From: Chrysogorgia sp. JL179-B06
Taxonomy: Eukaryota; Cnidaria; Anthozoa; Scleralcyonacea; Chrysogorgiidae
Direction of reading: 5' to 3'
Assembly: GCA_035772405.1 (NCBI GenBank)
Contig: JAYKKM010000173.1
Location: forward strand, 593,501-657,500
DNA length: 64,000 bases
Shown: positions 35,701 through 48,700 of the stretch, one piece after another
How the letters are laid out: every line of letters starts with the position of its first letter
Position numbering within the stretch: position 1 is the stretch's first letter
Program-made: the position numbers and the translations under genes
Notes under the pieces: model-generated
The model's database searches: none
What the model saw: the letters and a program-made list of their open reading frames with translations, nothing else
What the model was told of the DNA's origin: nothing

Positions 35701-38700
35701 CTAATAAACACACCTCTCTAATAAACACACCTCTCTAATAAACACCCCTCTCTCTAGTAAACACCCCTTTCTAAAAAGAACTCTATTATTCAAAGATACA
35801 CTATGCAGACAGACTGTAAATACTAAGGAAGAATTAAGGACGAGGGCTAGGTAAATAAAGAAGAAACAGACTCATTGGCTCTATTAACTGACATACCCTT
35901 GTCCTCTTTTGATTTCTTTCCTGGTCGTTGTCTGTTTGTCACTCTGCAGCTAGCCGCGTTGTCCGAATCAGGGTTATTTCGTCGTGCTAGCTTTTTTATC
36001 TAAAGAAAACAAGGGGTCATTAAGGTGGGTCTCCGACGGGAATTAGGCTCGTGTGTTTTTAAATAATGTTAAAGGGATACACCAGCCAAAATACAAATGT
36101 AGTTCATATGAAAGATCGTACTGACTTTAGTTTATTTCCAAAGTTTCAGCATTCCTATCAATTTAGTTAAGAAGATACGGCTAGATATCGGTTTACAATA
36201 ATTTAACAATATATACAATGCCAGTAAAATAATATAATATAATATCCTAAAGTAGAAATGAAATAATAACGTTTCACAGAACTCTGCAGTCAAGATTCGA
36301 TAGTAAAGAACTAGGCTACAACATAAAAGCTTTCTTAAATTAAGAAATATATTAAGGTTAAGAAATACCATGTTATAGGATTAAAAAGTTATATCAAATA
36401 TGCTGTAATTTTCCTATCTCTCAACGAACTTGGTTTCGGGCGTGGTTTACCTTTGCTCTTTGATTTTGAAACCAAACTTGAACAACACGTACACTGAGAC
36501 CAGTCTCCCGTGATAATTCTTCCCTAACCTAAAAATTAAACGTCGAACAAAAAAAGTAGAATTTAGTGTTCACGAAGCACCTCAAACATTTACTTTACAA
36601 ATGTTATACACTAGCTCTATTTACTCTTGCGTGTGAAGCATATTTTGATTGGTTCATACATGGTCACATGACGTACAACAAACAAACTGTTACCTGCTAA
36701 AGTAGGTAAAAGAGCTGTCATTAATTCCACCAGAGAGGGGGGCAGAAGGAAAATTGCTGGGCCATGAAACTATAAATAGTTAGATTTAAAATATATTTTG
36801 TAGCCCGCGACGCTGAAAGCCCTCAACCTTATCAAGATTACCTATGGCCTGGGTGGTCCATACTTCACTCACATAGCCAATATATATAGGGCCTAACAAT
36901 AGTTAAACAGAGAAGTCTCCTCATGCTTTGGTCAAAGCTGTTACAAGAGTGTCTACGGAGAAAACCAAGCATTTTTTAGCTTTTAGCTAAGGTATTATTT
37001 ATGTGGGCATTCCATTTCAAGTCCTTACACTGTGTATACTTCATGGAACATTGCTGCATAGTGTAACATCGACTTTAACTATATATATTTCACTAACTAT
37101 AAACGTTGGTGGGGCTACGAAAACATTTGGAAAACCTGTGATGCGCCATGAAACCTTTTTGATTAGTATCAAACGTAATTGAAGAAAACAAATATTTATA
37201 ACATAAGAATTGATATACGCTATGTAAGTCCAAGAAATATCCATATCACATCCAAAGAAAAGTTGTTTTGAGAACCCCTTGCCCCCAGAAATTATGTACA
37301 TGTATATATAGTTGGGATTTCAGTGGTTCGAGACTAAGAGTTCAGGAATGCAAAATCCCGGCTGAAAACAAAGTTGGTTGTTTTCATTGCTCTATATGGC
37401 AGACTACCGTCAGTTCCCAGCACTCCTGTGTTGACACTATGAGTGTGAAAATTGAAAATTTAAGATGTGCTGGGCCACGAAACTAAAACACAATGTGTGG
37501 TTGGGTCACGAAACATTAACAATAATTTTTAGTTTTCTTTCTGCCGCCCTCCCAGGTGGAATCAATGCATGACAGCTTCCTAAGCAGGAAAAATTTTGTT
37601 GAATGTTTTTTCAGCTTTCAACATACTTTGTATTTTATCAATCAATCAATATTGTTAATTTTATCAATCATTAATATTTCGGACACGCAATCCTTTATAT
37701 AACATCAACACGAAGCTCAAATCATAAAACATTTTGCTATTCAACTAATCCCTTCATGTAGAATCTATATAATTTCCTATTCTAATTAAAACACACTTTT
37801 CCCTTCGGTTATTATGACTGCATCATTTGTTCTTCACTCTCATTGTCTCCCCATTCTTCTTGCAATTTGTTTCGTAATGCCGTTGCCAGACAAGTTACAT
37901 GAACCATTGCAAAGTGTAACATACCTTGCAACAGCGAAAATTGTTGCGTCACAAGTTGCTGTAATCCTTTCAGAAAGTAGAATCTAGTTCTACCTTCTGC
38001 AATCGTTACAACAACTATTTTCAGCGTTACACGGTGTAATACCTCCATCTGCAACTTGTCTAGCAATTTTCCTCTTTGGCGACTGGATGCGCATGCGTAC
38101 CTTGTCACAAATACAAAGATTGCGAACGTTTGCAAGTCAAGTTGCACGAAACGTTGCCTAGTGTAACACCTATTTATGCTACTGTAACGTAGCAGATTAA
38201 GCCGTTGAGAGACAAGTTGCACGAAAAATTGGACAGTGTAACACCGCAAGTGCCAATGAATAGAAAATTAAGTTTGTCTTATTTGAAAGAACTCTTAAAA
38301 CAATGAGGAATATTACATTTTACAGCTCTTCCATATTTAACTGAGATATTTAGACTTAGGTGATATTCAAATGAGATAATCTATGACGTAGCAAGTTGTA
38401 CACAGCATTGGAAAATCCTGTATATCTTAAAGATTATTGAAGGAAATCACTTGAAGCTTGTCTTTAATGTTTTGTTTCATGAGCTGTAGCAATTACTAAG
38501 TTTTGAGTGATTTCTTTTAATAATATTGGAAAGATATACATGATTTTCTAATTTTGTGTACAACTTGCTATGTCATAGATCAGCTCCTTTAAATATCACA
38601 TAAGTCTAAATATCTCAAGAACTAAGTGAAATATGGAAGAGCTGTAAGTTGTTATTCCTCGTTGTTTTAAAGTGCCTATGTCACAACATTTTTTATTGCA

Positions 38701-41700
38701 TGTTTGGATAGATGAGAGCAAATTATACTTTAAGTTCTTTTCTAGTTTTCGATTTGCTCTTTTAGTTCGCGAGATATAGGCACTTTAAGGCCGGTTTTGG
38801 CAAAAAAAGCCGCAAATTGCCAGGGGCCTGGGACGATAGACGTGTGACGTAGCATAAGGACTTTGTATGCATTCTCTATATTTTTCAATATTCATTCTCT
38901 ATATTTTTCAATACGCATCTATCGGGCATTTTGCTTCACTTTGCAATAGAAAGCATAATAACAACAAGCAAAAACACGCAGTCGATGTCCTTATGCTACG
39001 TCACACACTGTCGCGCCAGTCCCTTTCACGCATTTCCTACGGGCGCGTAAATTTTTCGCAAAAAGCCGTTTTTGGCATGTTTAGAGACCTGTATCTCGGG
39101 AACTAAAAGAGCAAATCGAAAACTAGAAAAGAACTTAAAGTATAATTTGCTCATCTATCCAAACATGCAATAAAAATTTTTGTGACATAGGCACTTTAAG
39201 AGTTTTTTTCAAATAAGATAAACTTAATTTTCGATTCATTCGTACTTTAATATCTCAAGAGTGAAGCACCAATACTTGTGTTTGAAATTCAACGTTGCCT
39301 ACCTTTCGACATGGTTTGGAACTGACTTCAAATGATGACTTAAACACCTTTCGCTGTTGACTCGTTAAGATTGTTCGCGGTCTTTTCGCGGGTTTTTTCC
39401 CATCCGAGTCTGTCTCACTGTCTGGTTCCTCGCTGTCAGAATTATCATCTCCTAAAACCCACGTTAGATAGATAGAAAACCTTTATTTTGACAGGGTAAT
39501 CCATTCAGTGATTACAATTAATCTACTGTTATCAATTGGAACCCTGTATACCTAAAATATATTACAGAAATATCAATTACCTATATTAAAATAATTATAC
39601 AGTTATATATATAACAAGAATAAGATACAAAAGTCATGCATGAAAAAATTTTAAAAAATAAAAAAATAAAATAGAAAAAATAATGGATAGCTACTTTTCT
39701 TTGATTAATGTTATAAACAAGACAACCATTATAAAAGAAAGACCTTTTTGTACATTCTAACTTGACCCTTCGTAAATGTAATAAGTTACTTTGACGAGTA
39801 GTCCTGGTCACAATTTCATGGTTAAAAGTAAAGTAATTTCTTAAAAACATTGGACATTCATTTCTCGGAGATTTATTCACTAGTTTTAGTGTGTGATTGG
39901 CACGTCTGATGGAAAGTGTTTGCCATCTTAAATTTACCATTGCCTCATCTGAAATTGTTGTTTTCATTAAAACTCTAGCCGCTCGCTCGTCTCTACAATT
40001 TCTCCAATGCATCAGAATCTGTTTTGTTACAGCATGACCAAACTGTATCACAGTAATCAAAGATGGGCAGTATAAATGATTTATACAAGGTGTTGGAAAC
40101 GTGCTTCGTGATGTTTTTCCTTAAGCGTTAGGTTAACATTCATTTCTTCATCAAATGATCTAACTGTTGTTTAAAAACAAATCCCTTTAAATAAATGACC
40201 CTGGACCACTGATCTCCAAAATAGGACTGGATTGAGCTTTCTATTGTATCTGATGAGCTGATTTTGAAGCCTGCATATTTGCATAATGTAAATTGACGAG
40301 AGATCATTAGAAGCTCCGAGTTTGCAAGCAAATCAAACTGTGACGCTCGCGAAATAGGTTTACTGTCTGGCCAATATATATTGTTTGTTAACATTAAATG
40401 CATAAAGTCTTGAACCTAATTTGACGTCACATATTAGGCTTCTCTCACTGGATAATTAGAGCCAACGGCGGCCATTACTAAGGGACCAAAGTCGCAGTAA
40501 ATCAGTAGGTAGGCCATGAATCGTTTTACCCAGTAATTTGAAAAATGTCTGCTGCTCCTCTTTATAGTAAAATTATTTTATTTGGTCGATGGTAATAGCA
40601 CATAATCCAACAAAAACCCTCATAGGATCCTCAGTTGGTCCCTTAGTAATGGCGGACTTCCGGCTTCATTTTCTGAACAATAGTTGCTCGATCCAGTCTT
40701 CTTTCGAGATCAGTGCCCTGGACACTACACTCCCCAAAACAAATGTTGCTTAAATGAAAGTATTTTTTGTCGCCTTACATGAGAATGGGTATTAGTTTTC
40801 TTCTAATCTTTTTAGTTTGAGAGAAATTTGGCTTTGTTTATCGTATTTGAGATCAGTTATCATTATCAGTTATCATTTGAGATCAGTGATTTTTGGTAAA
40901 TTGAAGGCCGCCATTTTTGTTCTGATTGCGGGAGAATGCGGTCGATCCCATTAATTTTTGACGCCATAGAAACACCATACAAAGAAACCCTTTACAATAC
41001 CATGACAACAGCGTGGTTTTAGTCTATTGTGCAGATTTATATTCACACTATTGTGAAGGATTTCTTTTAATGGCGTTTCTATCACTCAATGACGTCAAAA
41101 ATTAACGGGAGCGACCGCACTCGCCCGCAATCAGAACAAATATTGCCAAAAATACGATAAACAAAGCCAAATTCCTCTAAAACTAAAAAGATTATAAAGA
41201 TAAGAAAACTAATAACCATTTTCATGTAAGGCGACAAAGAACTTTCATTTAAGCAACACTTGTGTTGTATAAGTATAATATTTAGGAATGTTAATAGTTT
41301 ACGGTATTTGCTCTTGTACATGAGAAATAACGTTTTCATTCTCGTATGTTATGCTTCTGGACGCCGCCATTTTAGAGTTTGCTCGATGGCTCAAAGTTGA
41401 TGTACAGCGGCGGTTCTCTATAGCCGTACTATACGCTAAACTATCTAACAAGTAATTTATTATCCAATTATATAAAAAACCTTTTCCCTTTTCACCACTC
41501 AGGGTCTTAAATCTAATTGAGGAGAAATTGCTGCCTTTGTAATAATACTAGCAAATGGGTAGACTTTCGGGTCTTCTCGGATAACGACCTTAAATCGTAG
41601 GCCCTCGGAACCCCTATCAAGTGGACTTCTAGCCTAAAACTAATTTTAATCAAACAAACTCAGACGAAAAGCGCGGGAAAAACCGGTTTCAAACCGGTTT

Positions 41701-44550
41701 TGTAGAACTCAAATATCCCACAGTCCAAGTATATTATCATAGATTATTATGTAAAAAGCAGTGTTTCATGAGGATTTCTGCAGGTAATAAATTCAATAAT
41801 CAAACACATGTGAGTTATTAGTGATAATCTGACAGGTGTTTGATTGTCGTGATTCAATACTGCAATGTTTGTTGTGAAATATGTGATGTTTGTTGGGACG
41901 GTGGGAGTACTTCGTTATATAACAAACAGAATGAAAGGTGTGATGAAAGATCTTGTTTACCGTTGTCCGGATACTTGTGTGGTTGATGAGTTATCTAAGT
42001 ATTGCCAAATCGTAGAAGTTTAAGTTTGCTAAGTTACAGTGTGAGCGAAGCGAGTGATACCCTGTTCAACACTTGAAATAATTTTCATGTTAATTCCTTG
42101 AATGTTTGTATGATGAGAATAGTTATAGTAAAGTTTAAATTTTGGGTTTATTACCACGTTTGTTATTATTTATTTTGTTGAGCTTTCGACCTGTTGACTC
42201 AGGTCTTCTTCAGAGCAAATGACATCCTGTTGGCTCACGTGATAAACAATATAAGTTGATCAACTAAAATAACGTGAGATTACAATGGCGTAGTAACGTA
42301 GAGTTTACAGTATCCTAATTAGTTAAAAAGAAAGCTGACCATGTGCCGTTTAGTGGTTGACCCTGTAAAATCGTAGGATTTTTCACAATTTAGATAGATT
42401 TTTCACAATTTAGATAGATTTTTCACAATTTAAATAGATTTTTCACAATTTAGATAGATTTTTTAATTCTTCAGTTGAAGTAATGCTTGTCTTGCTGTGG
42501 TCAAACACGCTTGTCAGTACGACCACCATATAAAATGGGAGGAGTCTTCACTTCTAGCTAGCGACAAGCATAATTACTTCACCTGAAGAATGAAAGAATC
42601 TAGCGAAATTGTGAAAAATCCTACGATTTCACAGGAGGGTCAACCTAATTAATTAATTAATTAATTAATTAATTAATTAATTAATTAATTAATTAATTAA
42701 TTTAAACAAAGGTATCCAGATTGTTGACCACTGATCTCTAAATAAAGACTGGATCGAGCAACTGATGTTTAGATACTGCGAAAAAATGAAGCTGGGAATA
42801 TTTCGCGGCGGCCATCTTGAATGGACCACGTTATATAGTTTTACTGTAGGCGACAGAGACTATCTGTCTGTGATCTTTTAAGACGCTAAAATGAATCAGT
42901 TGTAATTCAACAGTGCTAATTTAGGTCGGGTTTTCACCACAGATCTCAAAAATAGGACTGGATTGAGCTTTCTATTGTATCTGATGAGCTTTTGAAGCTT
43001 GCATATTTGCATAATGTAAATTAACGAGAGATCATTAGAAGCTCCGAGTTTGTAAGCAAATCAAACTGTGACGCTCGCGAAATAGGTTTAGTGTTTGGCC
43101 AATATAGTTTCTTTGTTAACATTAAATGTATAAAATCTTGAACCCAATTTGACGTCTCATATTAGGCTTCTCTCACTGGATAATTAGAGCCAACTGCGGC
43201 CATTACTAAGGGACCAAAGTCGCAGTAAATCTGTAGGTAGGCCATGAATCGTTTCGCCCAGTAATTTGAAAAATGTCTTCTGGTCCTCTTTATAGTAAAA
43301 TTATTTATTTTGTGGTAAGAGCACATAATCCAACAAAAAACCAAAATTGGGACCAGCTCTGGGTAAGTGGTTAATTCCAAGGATTAGATAGGCACCCACC
43401 CCTACCTCGGGTAGCAGCTACTGAAAGAAGAGCCTGCGGGTCGCCCCCGGCCGCCCAACTTACTTACTTAGTTACTTATATTTGTACTATCTATCGCGTT
43501 ATATAGTTGGATACTAACTCCACTTACTTTCGTGTTTGATGTTAGTTGTGTTTCCCATTTGGGCGAAGTGTTCTTTACAATATAACTTGTTGTCCTTTAG
43601 GGCGAATTCCTGTCCTTTCTGCAGTTTGCATTCGCAGACGACGCACGTGAAACAGTTGATGTGGTACACATTGCCAGCGGTCCTCATCACGAGTTCGTTC
43701 GAAGGAATGGTCTCGCCACAACTGTTGCACTTCGTGCCAAATAATCTGCAAGAAAAGCGACTGCAAGGTTAGACATGTGCTCATTTTATTTGACGTTTGT
43801 CGTGCTAAAATCGGACCTCCCAGCCGGTAAATAACATATATATATATATATATATATCAATATATATATATATCAAAGTATGCGATTAAAATTGCCGGAA
43901 TATAATAGTTTAAAGGGGCTATGTCACGATCTGCCTGGTTACTCAGCTGAGCGTACTTTTTGATTTTTGATTCGGAATCCAAAATCAAAGCGAAGCGAAA
44001 TCTCAACGATTTATTCTATTAGTATTTGTTATTTTCATGTTGGTGGGTTATTTTTGGACGAGTTATAAGTAAAGCGCAATGACAATTTAATGTCTAATCG
44101 TGGTGGGAAACGAGAAGGAGCTGGAAGGCCACGATTGCCGTATACTATCTTGAACAAAAAATCAACAAGTACGCTTAGCTGAGTAACCAGGCAAATCGTG
44201 ACATAGCCCCTTTAAGGTTGTTGACATTCCTTTCAAGATGCAAAAATCTGTTATAGTGATATTGCCCTGGATTTGAACATGATTAATATCGAGAACTATC
44301 GCGCTTGCAACCCTGATAATTTCCGTTGTAAAAACACTCGATTTATTTACTTTATTTATGAAAGAAATCTATCTACTCCATGAACATGATAATTCTTAGT
44401 CAACATGTAAGTAAGGGAAATTGATAAAAAATTAGCATTAAATCCTCCAGGTTAGTAAATTATATTGATGTGATTCTTCGTTTTTATATAAAATTTGAAC
44501 TACCTGTATGTCTGCTACAAAATGGTGTTTTCGAGGTTACCCCTTTTTAG

Positions 44551-44588
<38 letters not shown>

Positions 44589-45691
44589 ATATGAATTTGC
44601 TTCCGACGTTCCTGCACTTGCATTGCTAACATAGAGGTGGTGGGGACTGAAATGCATGGCAGACAGATATGTTTATATCCCGTCGTCATAATCAGACGTC
44701 ATCTTGAATTGTAAGAAAATGAACTCACTGCCTACGCAGCACCATCTAGTTATATCTTATCGGACGTATTTGGTCGCGCGTGGGAAGAGATCGCCAACTC
44801 TCTGCCATATCTCGTGTGTTTTCCAGATTGTTCACCGGTTTCAGTTGACAGAGTGAAAGTTTACGACTATAATAGTAGGGAAACAGATGATAAAAACTGT
44901 AAACCTAAAAAGTTAAAGGGATACTCCAGCCAAAATACAAATATAGTTCATATGAAAGATCTTACTGACTTTAGTTTAGTTGCAAAGTTTCAGCATTCCT
45001 GTCAATTTAGTTAAGAAGATATAGCTAGTTGAAGTTGGAGAGTTTGTCTAATTTCGACGCCATATTTGTTTCTCAAATATGACGTCACTGAGTGACTCTA
45101 TCTCGTAAGCTCCTCTACTTTCCTTTATGAGGAACTAAATAGTTTATTTCGAATAATTTTCATCCAAAGAGCATTCACAACAGCTATCACTATGTCATCG
45201 CCATCAAAACAACTCCACTGCCAATAAATCCGGTGTCAACATCCTCAAATTTTCAACTTCATCTAGCCATATCTTCTTAACTAAATTTATAGGAATGCTG
45301 AAACTTTGGAAATAAACTAAAGTCAGTAAGATCTTTCATATGAACTACATTTGTATTTTGGCTGCAGTATCCCTTTAAACACAAGACGACGAGTGGCAGA
45401 TTGAAAAACTCTACTAACAAAAACAGCTTCGCCGCTCGACCGAGCTCTTGGTTGCGAAACGTAATCTATCTAATTATGATAAGAAATTTCTTTCTAGAAT
45501 ACTCTTTGATCGGGCCTCTTTTATCATTATTCCAACTCTGACCTTCTCTATCTACAGTATATCACTTATATCAACGCACTAATTGGTCGCATCTCGATGC
45601 CAAGACTCGATTAGTTTGTAGAATTGTTCAAATGCTTGCCATTGACCGGACTAATTGTTGTATATTATGTACACTGAGGATATAAATATAT

Positions 45692-45754
<63 letters not shown>

Positions 45755-48700
45755 TATATAAATATATATATATAAATATATATAAATATTTATAAATATA
45801 TATATATATAATCTCAGGATCTCGAACAGGAATCAAACCTGTAACCTTCTGATTCAGCCGGTGCGACGCTCTAACCATTGAGCTACCGAGACTCTAACTA
45901 TTGAGCTAGCGAAGGTTGCAATGATGTACTGGTTACAAGGTACCAAGCATTACTGATATATAGTGACTGCCGCATAGGCAGTACATATGTCAATCGAACC
46001 AGTACATCATTGTAACCTTCGCTCTCCATCTGAGTCTCGTTAGCTCAATGGTTAGAGCGTCTCACCGGCATTCAGAAAGTTACAGGTTCGATTCCTGTTC
46101 GGGACTCGGAAACATTTTCTGAGCTTGACGATCGTCCATGTATCGTCTGTCTACTCCAAGCTCTCCCACATTCACTACAGCAGTAATCAGTATATACACA
46201 TAGCGTTATATATAGGAAGTTTTGATACGAGAAACAAATTCGTACAACTTATCTCTCAACAACCTTTGTTGTAGGTTGCAACACAGAATGTTACGAAAAG
46301 TACTGAGAAGTCACGGAACTTGCGACAAACAAAAGGTATTGTAAAATACGTGCAACATTTTGAGAATTTCCCATAGATATAGGAGACATAGATTGCGGAC
46401 TGGTAGCACGACCATTGTTTTGATAGCGCGCCATTATGGAGCTCCAAGATGGCGACACAAGAATCCAAGATGGCGGGCAATCCAAGATGGCGGCCCATCC
46501 AAGATGGCGGCCCATGTACCACTTTGGGATAAGCCATCCTGGGGACTTCACCTGGGAAATACTTCGAATTTATAGAAAAGGAGCGTATATGTCAGAGACA
46601 AGCGTTTTTGAGAGATTCGGTTGACAGTTGCGGCAGCTGTGGGGTGTTGTTTTTTTATTTTCGCAGGCGTCGGTAAAGATTAACAAGAGTGTCCTTACAG
46701 ATATATTTATACAACAAATCTTGGTTAACTTAAGGGAATTAATGGCAGAGAAACGAGAGCAACAAGTCTCACCACTGAAACGACATCGAAGCAATGATCC
46801 CAAATGGGATCATTACGAACGGAAATTCACAATTTTCCCGATCACAGTGATGTTTTAGAGTCTCCTGACAGACTTGAAACTATTTTTATTAGTTAGTTAT
46901 TCGTGAGTCACGTAAAGTGACTTTGACTTGCCTTGTTCAGGTCACTTCAGGTCAATTCACCTATAGTGGCGCGCCGCCCGAATCGAGAATGCAATCTGTA
47001 CCTCCTATATCGGGATTTATCAAGAGATCTTTAAAGACTCTACGCCGCGATATTCGAGCATGCGCATAATAGCAGCTTTTGAAAAATTGCAGCTTTTGAA
47101 ATCATGCCGTCTGAGGGGACAAGGAGTGAATAATTTTGTGGTTGGTTAACCTTTCGTTCTCGTGCTGTATGGAAGGTGAGCAAGTTGTCGATAAAGACAA
47201 TTTCCGCTGAGAAAATTAAGCTGCATGCTAATTGACTTGCTTGCTAGCACTCAACTCCATACATTTTCGAAGACATATAGTGTTATATGCACGCAGTTAA
47301 AGCCAATTGAATAGCGTTTGAATACATAGAATTTATTAACACAAGCTATACGGTGTATATTTAACGGCATAAGCTCGAGTCGTATATGAGCCCGTATACG
47401 ACGATAGGGAATGGTATAATCAGTAGCGTAGCAATAGGCGGTTCATTGAACCAGGGCCCCCGAATGTCCAGGGGCCCCAAGCAAGCAAAAACTGTCCCAA
47501 ATTTCTGGACACGCGACTACAAAAGCCCTCACTCTTGAACCGGGGCCCCTGAAACCCTAGCTACGCCACTGGGTATAATTGTTTTATAATATATTTATGG
47601 TAGTTTTTTCCCATGTTGTTTTATCAAGTAAATACCTGATTTCTTGCTCATTTACTTTAGAAAAACATTTCTCCATTTTAGTGATATATGAGCCGATATA
47701 ATAATAATAATAATATATGTATTTATAAAGCGCAAATTAGCATACAATGTTCAGATGCGCTAATTACAAGAAGATATCATAAAATTAGTTATAGTATAAC
47801 TAAAAATCCAATTATAAATATGATTTAGAAAAAAGAAACGTTTTCAAATGTTTTTTAAAAATATCATACGAGTCAGTGTTTCTGATGACTTCTGGTAACG
47901 AATTCCATAGTTGAGGAGCAGCATGACTGAAACTGAAGATCTTGCACCAAGCGTAGAAAGAGATTTTCCACCGGGCACTGACAATTGTAGAGCATTGTTC
48001 GATCGTAAATTATAAGAAGACTGTGCCTTAACCTTAATAAGATCTGAAATATATATTCGAAGCAGTTTAAATTCTATGTTTAAATTAGCAGTTTAAATTC
48101 TATTCAGTGTATATATACTAAATATATATATATATATTATATAATATATGTACTATTTAAAACACGAGTAGCAGTGTTTTATCAGATAAAACCTGAATAT
48201 ATTATATATTATACCTGATAAAACACGTGCTACGAGTGTTTTGAATAGCTTAAAATAGTCATTAATATTCAATAGACGTTTTGACCAATCGAGATGGAGA
48301 AAACATGAAATTTTAGTTCATCTGGGACTCGAGACAATAAGAGTGAATTACAATGCGTAACTAATTACAATGTGTAACATGAAGAATTTTTGTTTTACGT
48401 GAAATCAGTTTAGTCCTTCAAGTGCTCGAAAGTGAATAACAACATGCCTCCAAAGCGGCGGATCAGGCCACCGAAGTCTGAACAAGAAGAAAAAGAGATA
48501 TTGGAAGAGTGTATAGCTTTCAAACTCTTTTCCGAATGGCAAATTGAACGAGTGAACAAAGATCCCTGTATAGAGCAGCGCTCGTTTAAAATTGACATTG
48601 ATAAAGTGCAGACATTGGATACGAATATCGCCAAATATGAGTGCCGAGACCTTAAACTTTTGGCTGACAAAATTTGTCGAAGAAGTGGTGAAGGTTAACG

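Noticed and set aside
32331..35775. CRISPR-like array
   Set aside because: The 17-bp units are contiguous with no unique spacers, and the DNA is from an animal.
37812..38249. 145-codon minus ORF as a separate gene in lmx intron 4
   Set aside because: It coincides with a repeat that also occurs at 50000-50232, and no domain was recognised.
43575..43784. Minus ORF beginning [10 protein letters not shown] as a gene
   Set aside because: It is a shadow frame over lmx exon 3; the true frame encodes LIM domain 2.
46256..46858. Cluster of ORFs around the AAGATGGCGG repeats as a small gene
   Set aside because: Five ORFs overlap in different frames and on both strands with no domain; the sequence is low complexity.
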